NCBI RefSeq assembly: GCF_000384655.1
Contig: NZ_ARQI01000130.1
Span: 1 to 64,000, forward strand
Direction: 5' to 3'
Source of the DNA: Brachyspira innocens ATCC 29796
GTDB lineage: Bacteria; Spirochaetota; Brachyspiria; Brachyspirales; Brachyspiraceae
DNA: 64,000 nt
Numbering within the stretch: position 1 is the stretch's first letter; each line of letters starts with the position of its first letter. The position numbers and the translations under genes were made by a program. The notes under the pieces were generated by a model. The model had not been told where the DNA came from. It did no database searches and saw nothing but the letters and a program-made list of their open reading frames with translations. This document shows, in pieces, positions 1 through 7,641 of this stretch.

Positions 1-95
1 AGTTTATCACTAGCAATATTATGTGATAAACGAGCAGCTTATAACTGACGAAGGAAGTTATAAGCTATTTGTAGGCGAGTTTATCACTAGCAATA
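1..95. repeat. Nested direct and inverted repeat upstream of crt
   Basis: The 18-mer AGTTTATCACTAGCAATA occurs at 1-18 and again at 78-95. Between the copies, GTGATAAAC (23-31) is complementary both to GTTTATCAC at 2-10 and to the same 9-mer at 79-87, so two outer stems are mutually exclusive. A perfect 11-bp inner stem AGCTTATAACT/AGTTATAAGCT (36-46/56-66) has a 9-nt loop. The second copy ends only a few bases before the crt Shine-Dalgarno. It could be an intergenic repeat cut by the window edge or a leader structure; the sequence does not decide. Confidence 0.6.
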
Positions 96-108
96 AAAGG
101 AGAAATCA

Positions 109-885
109 ATGGAATTCGTTAAGTATGAAGAGAAAGGTATGATTGGTATTATTACCATTAGCAGAGAAAAAGCTCTTAATGCCTTAAACTCTCAAGTGTT
201 GGATGAAATAGAAAAAACTTTTGATAGTGTTGATATTAATAATATAAGATGTTTAATATTAACTGGAGCAGGCGAAAAATCATTTGTAGCAGGTGCTGAT
301 ATATCTCAAATGAGTACATCTACTAAAGCAGAAGGCGAGGCTTTTGGTAAAAAAGGTAATGATATATTTAGAAAAATAGAAACATTCCCTATACCAGTAA
401 TAGCTGCCGTTAATGGTTTTGCTTTGGGCGGCGGATGTGAAATATCTATGAGCTGTGATATTCGCATATGTTCTGAAAATGCTATATTTGGTCAGCCTGA
501 AGTTGGTCTTGGTATTACCCCTGGTTTCGGCGGTACTCAAAGACTTGCTAGAATAGTAGGTGTTGGAATGGCTAAACAAATGATTTATTCTGCAAAAAAT
601 ATAAAAGCTGATGAAGCTTTAAGAATAGGACTTGTTAATGCTGTTTATCCTCAAGCAGAACTTATGGCTGCTGCAGAAAAATTAGCTTCTTCAATAGCTG
701 CTGCTGCTCCTATAGCTGTAAGAAACAGCAAAAAAGCTATTAATGAAGGCTTACAAGTTGATATGGACAAAGCCATTGTCATAGAAGAAAAATTATTTGG
801 TGACTGTTTTGAAACAGAAGACCAAAAAGAAGGTATGAAAGCTTTCTTGGAAAAAAGAAAAGTAGAAAAATTTGTTAATAAATAA
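109..885 (+). CDS. crt: Enoyl-CoA hydratase / 3-hydroxybutyryl-CoA dehydratase (crotonase)
   Basis: A 258-residue crotonase-fold enzyme, the usual length for short-chain enoyl-CoA hydratases. It should interconvert crotonyl-CoA and 3-hydroxybutyryl-CoA in the cytoplasm. The oxyanion-hole segments FVAGADI (about 59-65) and ALGGGCE (about 105-111) are intact, and both catalytic glutamates of true hydratases are present, E111 and E131, the latter in FGQPEVGLG followed by GGTQRL. This argues against an isomerase or hydrolase member of the fold. AAGGAG sits 6-7 bases before the ATG. The next gene encodes the matching dehydrogenase 185 bp downstream, so the two probably act in sequence in a butyrate-type pathway; thiolase and butyryl-CoA dehydrogenase are not in the window. 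The gene symbol follows clostridial usage. Confidence 0.9.
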   Translation: MEFVKYEEKGMIGIITISREKALNALNSQVLDEIEKTFDSVDINNIRCLILTGAGEKSFVAGADISQMSTSTKAEGEAFGKKGNDIFRKIETFPIPVIAAVNGFALGGGCEISMSCDIRICSENAIFGQPEVGLGITPGFGGTQRLARIVGVGMAKQMIYSAKNIKADEALRIGLVNAVYPQAELMAAAEKLASSIAAAAPIAVRNSKKAINEGLQVDMDKAIVIEEKLFGDCFETEDQKEGMKAFLEKRKVEKFVNK

Positions 886-989
886 TAGTTTAATTTGCAA
901 ATTAATATAAATAATGTAATATATTTTTAATATTAAAATGCTAAATATAAAAATTGTTAGTGTATATCAAATTTATTTGCTATACATTT

Positions 990-1020
990 TACATTAGTTT
1001 AGTAGAGCTAATGTATGGTT
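990..1020 (+). terminator. Weak hairpin between crt and hbd
   Basis: TACATTAG (990-997) and CTAATGTA (1008-1015) form an 8-bp stem with a 10-nt loop, followed by ATGGTTTTT. The stem is AT-rich and the T run is short, so it may attenuate or process the crt-hbd transcript rather than end it. Confidence 0.35.
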
Positions 1021-1070
1021 TTTATTAGCAGCAATAAAAAATAATAATTTTTAAAATTAAGGAGTTAAAA

Positions 1071-1913
1071 ATGAAAGTAGGTGTAATTGGTGCTGGTGCT
1101 ATGGGTTCTGGTATAGCACAAGCTTTTGCTCAAACAGAAGGTTATGAAGTTTATTTGTGCGATATAAAAGAAGAATTTGCAGCTAATGGTAAGGCTAGAA
1201 TTCAAAAAAGTTTTGCTGGAAGAGTAGCTAAAGGTAAAATGCAGCAGGCTGATGCTGATAAAATTTTGGCTAAAATCACTACTGGTCTTAAAGATATTTG
1301 TAAAGACGCAGATTTAATAGTTGAAGCTGCTTTTGAAAATTTGGAAGTTAAAAAAACAACTTTCAAAGAATTGCATGAAATTTGTAAACCAGATTGTATA
1401 TTCTCTTCTAATACTTCATCTCTTTCTATTACTGAAATAGGTGCTGGTATGGGAAGACCTATTGTTGGTATGCACTTCTTCAATCCTGCTCCTGTTATGA
1501 AATTGGTTGAAGTTATTTCTGGTCTTAATACTCCTAGAGAGATTGTTGACAAAGTTATCAAAATATCTCAGGAAATAGGTAAAACTCCAGTAGAAGTTAA
1601 TGAAACAGCTGGTTTCGTTGTTAACCGTATACTTGTTCCTATGATTAATGAAGGTATTGAATTATATTCTATGGGTATAGCTTCTGCTGAAGGTATTGAT
1701 AATGCTATGAAATTAGGTGCTAATCACCCAATGGGTCCTCTTGCTTTAGGAGATTTAATCGGCCTTGATATAGTACTTGCTATTATGGAAGTTCTTCAAA
1801 AAGAAACAGGAGATCCTAAATACAGACCTAGTGCTTTGCTTAGAAAAATGGTTCGCGGCGGATTACTTGGTCAAAAAACTGGTAAAGGTTTTTATGATTA
1901 TTCTAAAAAATAA
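1071..1913 (+). CDS. hbd: 3-hydroxybutyryl-CoA dehydrogenase
   Basis: A 280-residue protein of the 3-hydroxyacyl-CoA dehydrogenase family, the normal length for the stand-alone clostridial-type enzyme. It should reduce acetoacetyl-CoA to 3-hydroxybutyryl-CoA with NAD(P)H. The N-terminal Rossmann motif [11 protein letters not shown] starts near residue 7. [10 protein letters not shown] and the catalytic His in [18 protein letters not shown] are intact, and the C-terminal dimerisation domain with [11 protein letters not shown] and [14 protein letters not shown] is complete. A Shine-Dalgarno (AAGGAG) precedes the ATG. It follows crt, the preceding or following step of the same pathway, and ends at a strong terminator. 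Confidence 0.92.
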   Translation: MKVGVIGAGAMGSGIAQAFAQTEGYEVYLCDIKEEFAANGKARIQKSFAGRVAKGKMQQADADKILAKITTGLKDICKDADLIVEAAFENLEVKKTTFKELHEICKPDCIFSSNTSSLSITEIGAGMGRPIVGMHFFNPAPVMKLVEVISGLNTPREIVDKVIKISQEIGKTPVEVNETAGFVVNRILVPMINEGIELYSMGIASAEGIDNAMKLGANHPMGPLALGDLIGLDIVLAIMEVLQKETGDPKYRPSALLRKMVRGGLLGQKTGKGFYDYSKK

Positions 1914-1947
1914 TGGTATTTTAGTTTATTTATGTTAAGGATTAATG

Positions 1948-1977
1948 CGGGGGACTAGCTGTTCCCCGTATTTTTTT
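1948..1977 (+). terminator. Rho-independent terminator after hbd
   Basis: CGGGGGAC (1948-1955) pairs with GTTCCCCG (1961-1968), 8 bp including one G-T pair and a 5-nt loop, followed by TA and seven T. It is an unusually GC-rich stem for this region and should end the crt-hbd unit. Confidence 0.85.
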
Positions 1978-2030
1978 GAATTTAATATTATTTATTAAGA
2001 TTAAAAAGTATAAAAAATTATGAAGTTTAA

Positions 2031-2058
2031 TTGTATTTTTTTATTACTTTTATATAAT
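2031..2058 (+). promoter_or_regulatory. Sigma-70-type promoter of the haemoglobin gene
   Basis: TTGTAT (2031-2036), a 16-bp spacer and TATAAT (2053-2058) lie 36 bp before the start codon of the truncated haemoglobin gene, after the hbd terminator. No operator was recognised. Confidence 0.5.
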
Positions 2059-2094
2059 TAAAAATAAAAAATAAAATTATTAGGACAATTTATT

Positions 2095-2469
2095 ATGAAA
2101 TATACTGAAATAAATGATGAAGGAATAGAAAAATTAATGGATATATTCTATTCAAAAATAAGAGTTCACAAAGATTTGGGACCTATATTCAACGGTGCTG
2201 TTGGTACAGATGATGAATCTTGGGAGAGACATAAAGAAAAAATAGCCAAATTTTGGAAAACTATGCTTTTAAATAAAAATTTGTATATGGGAAATCCAGT
2301 TCAGCCCCATATTAATTTGCTTCCTTTTGATATTAAATTATTTGATACTTGGCTTGATTTGTTTAAAGGATGTTTAAATGAAGTTTTTGAAGAAAAGGCA
2401 GCTAATAAATATTATGAGGTTGCAGAAAATATAGGAAGAAATTTTAAAGCTGTATTATTCCAGCAGTAA
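2095..2469 (+). CDS. Group III truncated haemoglobin
   Basis: A 124-residue haem protein resembling group III truncated haemoglobins such as Campylobacter Ctb. The N-terminal FYSKIRVHKDLGPIF block, the segment KFWKTMLL, then GNPVQPHINL with the likely proximal haem ligand H72, and FDTWLDLF all fit the family. Known members bind O2 and NO and are linked to nitrosative or low-oxygen stress in microaerophiles; here that role is an inference. It has no signal peptide and should be cytoplasmic. It stands as a single gene with its own promoter. The convergent MarR gene begins its 3' end 39 bp away. Confidence 0.82.
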   Translation: MKYTEINDEGIEKLMDIFYSKIRVHKDLGPIFNGAVGTDDESWERHKEKIAKFWKTMLLNKNLYMGNPVQPHINLLPFDIKLFDTWLDLFKGCLNEVFEEKAANKYYEVAENIGRNFKAVLFQQ

Positions 2470-2507
2470 TATTAATAGGCAAGGGATAAATTATTTATCT
2501 TTTGCCT

Positions 2508-2924
2508 TTATACTTCTGATATATTATCTCTGATTTTTTCTAATATTTTTATGAACTTATCAGTATCTTCTGTATTTAATTCTTTTACTATTGTTTCTAA
2601 AACTTTATTTTCATAGTTTTCTATAATTGGAAGTTCTTTTTTGGCTTTTTGTGTAAGAAATAGTGAAAAAGCTCTTTTATCTAGTTTATTTTCTCTTCTT
2701 TCTATAAAAGATTTTATTTCTAATTTATCTATCATAGCTTTGACAGTGTTTTGATCCTTATCGAGCTTTATAGATAATTCTTTTTGAGATATTCCTTCCT
2801 CTTTGGAGAGTTCTTTTAATACTATTAACTGTTCGGGTGTAATATCAAAATCAATTATTTGTTTGCCTATATACTGATATATTTTTCTTGCAGTATAACA
2901 AACATCATATCCTATATTATTAAT
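2508..2924 (-). CDS. MarR-family transcriptional regulator with likely ATT start
   Basis: Reading back from the stop at 2508 the frame stays open to 2951 but contains no ATG, GTG or TTG before an internal ATG at 2735, which would cut the DNA-binding domain in half. AAGGAG at 2936-2931 is followed after 6 nt by ATT (2924-2922), giving 138 residues, the normal MarR length. The wHTH is visible as TPEQLIVLKELSKEEGIS, then QKELSIKLDKDQNTVKAMID and a wing with ERRENKLDKRAF. The C-terminal helix supports dimerisation. It lies directly downstream of a metallo-hydrolase gene on the same strand and may control it. The alternative is a gene that lost its start by mutation. Confidence 0.75.
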   Translation of the reverse strand: MNNIGYDVCYTARKIYQYIGKQIIDFDITPEQLIVLKELSKEEGISQKELSIKLDKDQNTVKAMIDKLEIKSFIERRENKLDKRAFSLFLTQKAKKELPIIENYENKVLETIVKELNTEDTDKFIKILEKIRDNISEV

Positions 2925-2940
2925 ATTATGCTCCTTATAT

Positions 2941-2974
2941 AAAAAATGCTATCATATATTTATTATGATAGCAT
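2941..2974 (-). terminator. 11-bp palindrome with T run between hydrolase and MarR genes
   Basis: ATGCTATCATA (2946-2956) is perfectly complementary to TATGATAGCAT (2964-2974) with a 7-nt loop. Read on the minus strand it is followed at once by TTTTTT (2946-2941) and then, 4 nt later, by the MarR Shine-Dalgarno. It can act as an intercistronic terminator or attenuator for the hydrolase transcript, and as a palindromic DNA site it could also be an operator in front of the MarR gene. Confidence 0.6.
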
Positions 2975-3009
2975 ATAATTTATTTTTTGTTAATAGGTTA
3001 TGTTATTAA

Positions 3010-3843
3010 TTATTGTTTAGCTCTTTCTATTAATGAGTTTAAATATTTTTCCATATCTTCATTTGACATAATAAATGGATTTTCTTCGCCACTTTTTAAA
3101 TTTCTTACTTTTTCTAAATTGGCATATCCGTTATCAGCAAATAAGTGTGCTGTGAGAGAAACTCTTGCATTTCTTGATTTGGCTTCTTTTTTAAAATATT
3201 CTGCTGATTTTTTATATTCTGATATTAATTCTTTTTCTTTTGGAAGTCCAGTTCCTCCCCAAAGTACAGCAGTATATTCTTTTCCTCTGAATTTTACTGG
3301 AAATATAAAAGAAGTGCATCCAGCAGTATGACCTGGTGTTTCTAATATAGTTATACTCATGTCTCCTAAAGTTATTACATCTTTATCTTTTGAATAAATA
3401 TCAACTTTAGTTTTTGGAGAACGAGGTGAATTTGCTCCAGTATTTAGATTGTACATTAGATCTTCATCTGTTTTTGTTAGTACAACTTTAGCACCGTATT
3501 TTTCTCTTAAATATTTAGCTCCGCCGTAATGATCTCCATGACCATGACTTAATATTATATATTTTAAGTTTTTAGGGTCTAATCCGAAGCCTTTAATACC
3601 TTCTTCTATTAGTTTAGCATCTCTGTCGTCCCACATAGAATCTATAAGTATAAGTCCGTCATAAGTATTTATTACCCAAGCAACAACACTTACAGAGCCT
3701 ATACAGTATACATTATCAAATACTTTTGTAGGCTTTAGAGGAGTATTGTCATTTAGATAATCCATTGGTGTTTTTTCGGCTGCAAATAGTGAAAAAAAGA
3801 ACATTAAAAAAATGAAAAAAGTTTTTTGTAATAGGTTCATCAA
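3010..3843 (-). CDS. Exported MBL-fold metallo-hydrolase, subclass B3-like
   Basis: A 277-residue metallo-beta-lactamase-fold protein with an N-terminal signal peptide (Phe/Leu-rich core, likely cleavage after SLFAA near residue 22), so it acts in the periplasm. All six B3-type zinc ligands can be placed: H100, H102 and H172 for one site, D104, H105 and H233 for the other (motifs HGHGDH, ETPGHTAG, TAHLFADN). Whether it hydrolyses beta-lactams or another substrate cannot be told from sequence. AGGAGG lies 7 nt before a TTG at 3843 and 10 nt before an ATG at 3840; either start is possible. It has a strong promoter with a palindrome and is followed by a MarR regulator gene. Confidence 0.85.
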   Translation of the reverse strand: MMNLLQKTFFIFLMFFFSLFAAEKTPMDYLNDNTPLKPTKVFDNVYCIGSVSVVAWVINTYDGLILIDSMWDDRDAKLIEEGIKGFGLDPKNLKYIILSHGHGDHYGGAKYLREKYGAKVVLTKTDEDLMYNLNTGANSPRSPKTKVDIYSKDKDVITLGDMSITILETPGHTAGCTSFIFPVKFRGKEYTAVLWGGTGLPKEKELISEYKKSAEYFKKEAKSRNARVSLTAHLFADNGYANLEKVRNLKSGEENPFIMSNEDMEKYLNSLIERAKQ

Positions 3844-3875
3844 TTTTTTACCTCCTACTAATAATTTATACCTAA

Positions 3876-3904
3876 AATATAATACGTATACGTACTATTG
3901 TCAA
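3876..3904 (-). promoter_or_regulatory. Promoter with operator-like palindrome for the MBL gene
   Basis: On the minus strand TTGACA (3904-3899), a 17-bp spacer and TATATT (3881-3876) form a near-consensus promoter. The perfect 12-bp palindrome TACGTATACGTA (3883-3894) sits inside the spacer, where a bound dimeric regulator would block RNA polymerase. The downstream MarR protein is the obvious candidate, by inference. Confidence 0.75.
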
Positions 3905-3969
3905 TATGTAATTTTTATATAAAAAATAAAAAAATTGTATATTTGATTGTTATAATAATATTTCATATA

Positions 3970-3978
3970 TGTTATAAT
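3970..3978 (+). promoter_or_regulatory. Extended -10 element of the ankyrin gene
   Basis: TGTTATAAT (extended -10 form TGnTATAAT) lies 27 bp before the ankyrin gene ATG. No good -35 is seen at the normal distance, which extended -10 promoters tolerate. Confidence 0.45.
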
Positions 3979-4005
3979 GAAATATATCTTATTTTGGAAT
4001 GAATT

Positions 4006-5154
4006 ATGTTAAGAAGGTTAATATTTATAATTTTTATTTTATCTTTAAATATCTTGTATTCTCAAGAGGAGCAGGAGCCTCCTGTTAATATACCAATAAT
4101 AAAAGCTGTAGCTAATAATGATATTAATGGATTAAAAAAACTGATAGAAGAGGGAGCTGATATTAATATAAAAGATGCTGAAGGAAATACTCCTTTAATA
4201 TGGGCTTCACTTTTAGGATATGAAAAAATAGTTAAGGAGCTTTTAGCAAATGGAGCTGATATTAATATGGGAAACAGCTTTGAGAATACTCCAATAATGG
4301 CAGCGGTTCTTGAAGGTAACAGCAGTACTGTAAGAGAATTAATATCTAGTGGAGCTGATTTAAATGCTAAGAATAAAGACGGATGGACTGCTTTGATGTG
4401 GTCTTGTGTTAAAGGGGATTTATCAGTATTGAGAATGCTTGTTAATGCTAAGGCTGATATTAATATAAAAGATATTAACGGCAGTACACCTCTTATGGTT
4501 GCTTCTGACAGCGGTTATTCATCAATTGTAAAAGAATTAATAAAATTTGGAGTAGATGTTAATCAAAAAAATAATTTTGGAGATACTGCTTTGATGATGG
4601 GAGCTATAATAGGCGATGTGACAATTGTAAGAGAATTAATTAAAGCAGGTGCTAATATAAATGAAAAAGGTTCTAATGGAGGCAGTGCTTTAATATATGC
4701 AGCAAGATTTGGAAAAATAGATGCTGTTAGGGAATTAATAAAAAGCAATGCTGATGTTAATATATCCGCTGATGACGGAACTACTCCAATATTGGCTGCA
4801 TGTATAGACGGACATAGTGATGTAGTAAAAGAACTTATAAAGGCTAATGCTGATATTAACAGAGCTGATAATGTAGGCTATAATCCTTTAATAGTTTCTG
4901 CAATAGAGGATCATATAGTTATTGTAGAGGCACTTATTGATGCGGGTGCTGATATAGATTTTTCTACTAAAGAGGGGTACACTCCATTAATGGGGGCTGC
5001 TATAAAAGGAAATATTGAGATGGCTCAGGTTCTGCTTGATGCTGGTGCTGATATTAATTATAAAGCAAATAATGGAAAAACTGCTTTAATAATGGCTGAA
5101 GAAAAAGAACAGGAAGAGATGGTTAATTTTTTAAAAGCTAATGGTGCTAAATAG
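4006..5154 (+). CDS. Secreted ankyrin-repeat protein
   Basis: A 382-residue protein made of a short signal peptide (residues 1 to about 20, ending near LNILYSQ) followed by about eleven ankyrin repeats that fill the rest of the chain. The repeats show the GADIN turn and TPL(I/M) helix starts at 33-residue spacing; ten TPL/TAL-type helix starts plus an N-terminal cap can be counted. It should be exported to the periplasm or beyond and bind another protein; the partner is unknown. Repeats keep the consensus closely, consistent with a stable scaffold. It is a single gene with an extended -10 promoter. Ankyrin proteins of this form are common in Brachyspira, from general knowledge. Confidence 0.85.
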   Translation: MLRRLIFIIFILSLNILYSQEEQEPPVNIPIIKAVANNDINGLKKLIEEGADINIKDAEGNTPLIWASLLGYEKIVKELLANGADINMGNSFENTPIMAAVLEGNSSTVRELISSGADLNAKNKDGWTALMWSCVKGDLSVLRMLVNAKADINIKDINGSTPLMVASDSGYSSIVKELIKFGVDVNQKNNFGDTALMMGAIIGDVTIVRELIKAGANINEKGSNGGSALIYAARFGKIDAVRELIKSNADVNISADDGTTPILAACIDGHSDVVKELIKANADINRADNVGYNPLIVSAIEDHIVIVEALIDAGADIDFSTKEGYTPLMGAAIKGNIEMAQVLLDAGADINYKANNGKTALIMAEEKEQEEMVNFLKANGAK

Positions 5155-5268
5155 TTTTTATTTAATTTTTATTGTAAGATAATAATGCTTTATAAAACTC
5201 ATAGTATTGTTTTTTATCCTCTAATAATATAATATTAATTCAATAAATATTTAATAAATAGGTTATAT

Positions 5269-6156
5269 ATGTTTACAAATAATAATATGACAACTTCCGA
5301 ATTATTAAAGTCGGTAAGGCAAATAGAAATAAAAACTTCAAAAATAGTTAACTCATATTTTGCAGGACAGTATCATTCTGCTTTTAAGGGGCAGGGTATA
5401 GAGTTTGATGAGGTTAGAAAATATACTGTAGGCGATGATGTTAGGGCTATGGATTGGAAGGTAAGTGCCAGATACAATGAGCCTTTTATTAAACGTTTCA
5501 GAGAAGAGAGAGAATTAAGCGTTATAATACTTGCTGACTTTTCTGCTTCTACTGATTTTGGGTTTACAAAGACTAAACATAATCTGATTGTAGAGCTTAG
5601 TGCTTTGCTTAGTTTTTCAGCTTTAAAAAATAATGATAAAGTTGGTCTTTTAATATTTACTGATACAGTAGAAAAATTTATTCCTTTAAATAAAGGCAGA
5701 AATCATGTACTTAGGATAATAAGAGAGCTTATAGAGTTTGAACCTAAAAGTGCAAATACAAATATAGCCAATGCTTTAGAATATTTTAACCGAATACAAA
5801 AAAGAGACAGCATAACATTTTTAGTAACAGATGCCTGTGCTGATTTGCCTAAAAAAGAAATAGATATTACAAGAAAACGTCATGATTTTATTGTATGTTT
5901 GGTTAATGATGATTTGGAATATAATCTTCCTAATTTGGGAGGCACTTTAGTATTGTCTGATTTGGAAAATGAAGATTATGTTTACTTTGATATGTCTAAT
6001 AAACGAATAAGAGAAGAGTACTTCAATGAACAGAATAATATTATGGAAGATAGGCTTAATTTTCTTAAAAGAAATTCTATAGAAAAAATAGTTTTAGATA
6101 CTTCAAGCGATTATGTTACTGAAGTTATGAAGTTTTTTGTTAAGAGAAGACGATAA
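5269..6156 (+). CDS. DUF58 domain protein
   Basis: A 295-residue protein of the DUF58 family, which has a von Willebrand A-like fold. The family hallmark is present near residues 55-80: the YTVGDDVRAMDWKVSAR block followed by a basic segment with FIKRFREERELSV. The following ILADFSASTDFG is the VWA-like metal-site strand, with D-x-S-x-S partly kept. There is no signal peptide or membrane segment. DUF58 genes usually stand next to a MoxR ATPase gene; here no such gene adjoins it, and the MoxR-type ATPase of this window is 27 kb away beside its own VWA partner. Function is unknown; a chaperone-like assembly role is assumed for the family. Confidence 0.82.
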   Translation: MFTNNNMTTSELLKSVRQIEIKTSKIVNSYFAGQYHSAFKGQGIEFDEVRKYTVGDDVRAMDWKVSARYNEPFIKRFREERELSVIILADFSASTDFGFTKTKHNLIVELSALLSFSALKNNDKVGLLIFTDTVEKFIPLNKGRNHVLRIIRELIEFEPKSANTNIANALEYFNRIQKRDSITFLVTDACADLPKKEIDITRKRHDFIVCLVNDDLEYNLPNLGGTLVLSDLENEDYVYFDMSNKRIREEYFNEQNNIMEDRLNFLKRNSIEKIVLDTSSDYVTEVMKFFVKRRR

Positions 6157-6239
6157 TTTTTATTTTTTTATAATAATAATATATTTTTATTTTTTATTAA
6201 TGATATATAATATTCTCTATATTTTTTTAGAGTTTTATT

Positions 6240-7577
6240 ATGACAAAAGACATGACGGTTGGAAGTCCATTCAAAACTATAATATATTTTTCTATACCTA
6301 TGCTTGTAGGAGGAATATTTCAGCAATTTTATGGAGTTGCTGATACGATTATAATAGGTAAGTTTGTAGGTTCTAGGGCTTTGGCCGCTATTGGTGCTAC
6401 TACTTCAACTATGTTTTTCTTTTTATCATTTGCTATAGGATTTACCAATGCATTTTCTATAGTAATGGGGCAGTTCTTTGGGGCTAAAAATGAAACTATG
6501 CTTAAGAGAACTTTTTTAAACTCTATATATGTTACATTATTCAGTTCTGTAATATTATTAATATTAGGTTTATTTTTTTCAAGACCGCTTATGGTATTAT
6601 TAAAAACGCCTGATGATATTATAAATAATTCGGTACTTTATTTGCAAATATGTATTGGCTTATCATTTGGACAACTCATTTATAATGGTGCTGCAAGTAT
6701 ATTAAGGGCTTTAGGTGATAGCAAAACACCTTTATATTTTCTTATACTTACAACCATTGTTAATATTATATTAGATTTGGTATTTGTTGCTTTGTTAAAT
6801 ATGAATGTTGCAGGAGTTGCTATAGCTACAGTAATATCTCAGATAATTTCTGCTTTTTTAAGTGTACTCTATATTATTAAAAAATTTCCTATGTTAAAAT
6901 TGAATAAAGATGACAGAGTATTTGATTTTGATAATTTATTTATGATAATAAAAATAGGTTTTTCTATGAGTATTCAGGCTGTATTTTTATCTATCGGTGA
7001 GATGATTATAAGCGGAGTAGTTAATACTTTTGGTACTAATGTTGTAGCATCATATACTACTGGAAACAGAATAAGTCAGTTTGCTTCTATGGCTTATTTT
7101 GTTATATCAGAGGCTTTTGCTGTTTATGTAGCACAAAATTTTGGGGCATGCAAATTTGATAGAATTAGAGAAGGTTTTAAAAGTATAATAATACTGTCTC
7201 TATCTTTAAGTATATTAGCAGCTGTTATTATATTTTTGTTTGGAGATAATTTAATAGAACTTTTTATATCAAAAAATGATATGTATATAGATACAATAAA
7301 AGATATATGCAGAGGCTATTTGAGGATATCATCATTATTTTATCCGTTTTTGGCTATAATACTTTTATATAATAATTCTATAAGGGCTATAGGAAATGCT
7401 TTTATTCCTTTAATGTCTGGAATAGCAGAGCTTATTATTAAAGTAGGGGGATCTGTATTTTTATCTATACCTTTTGGATATGTTGGAATATGGTTTGCAA
7501 ATCCTGTGGGCTGGGCTATAGGTATAATTCCTACTTGTATTTATTTTCATAAGTATGCTTTCAAAACAAAAAAATAA
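6240..7577 (+). CDS. MATE family efflux transporter
   Basis: A 445-residue integral membrane protein with about twelve hydrophobic segments and the two-fold internal symmetry of MATE transporters. The N-terminal GSPFKTIIYFSIPMLVGG and QQFYGVADTIIIGKFVGS are typical of the MatE family, and a second related block begins near residue 240. MATE proteins export drugs or cationic metabolites using Na+ or H+ gradients; the substrate here cannot be predicted. It follows the DUF58 gene on the same strand after 83 bp with no clear terminator between, so co-transcription is possible though not functionally suggestive. The upstream frame beginning at 6137 is a shadow of this gene. Confidence 0.9.
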   Translation: MTKDMTVGSPFKTIIYFSIPMLVGGIFQQFYGVADTIIIGKFVGSRALAAIGATTSTMFFFLSFAIGFTNAFSIVMGQFFGAKNETMLKRTFLNSIYVTLFSSVILLILGLFFSRPLMVLLKTPDDIINNSVLYLQICIGLSFGQLIYNGAASILRALGDSKTPLYFLILTTIVNIILDLVFVALLNMNVAGVAIATVISQIISAFLSVLYIIKKFPMLKLNKDDRVFDFDNLFMIIKIGFSMSIQAVFLSIGEMIISGVVNTFGTNVVASYTTGNRISQFASMAYFVISEAFAVYVAQNFGACKFDRIREGFKSIIILSLSLSILAAVIIFLFGDNLIELFISKNDMYIDTIKDICRGYLRISSLFYPFLAIILLYNNSIRAIGNAFIPLMSGIAELIIKVGGSVFLSIPFGYVGIWFANPVGWAIGIIPTCIYFHKYAFKTKK

Positions 7578-7606
7578 TAGACTTGTATTTATAAAAATTA
7601 TACTGC

Positions 7607-7635
7607 TTTACATTTATAATTAATTTTAGTATAAT
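7607..7635 (+). promoter_or_regulatory. Promoter placing the Rpn mRNA start at its ATG
   Basis: TTTACA (7607-7612), a 17-bp spacer and TATAAT (7630-7635). The start codon is at 7642, where transcription would be expected to begin, and no Shine-Dalgarno is present. This suggests a leaderless message. Confidence 0.6.
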
Positions 7636-7641
7636 AATATC

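Noticed and set aside
280-579. Antisense open frame inside crt
   Set aside because: A shadow of the crt codon pattern; no Shine-Dalgarno, no recognisable domain.
6137-6343. Short frame between DUF58 and MATE genes
   Set aside because: Overlaps the MATE start in another frame; low-complexity Phe/Ile/Tyr content from AT-rich DNA.
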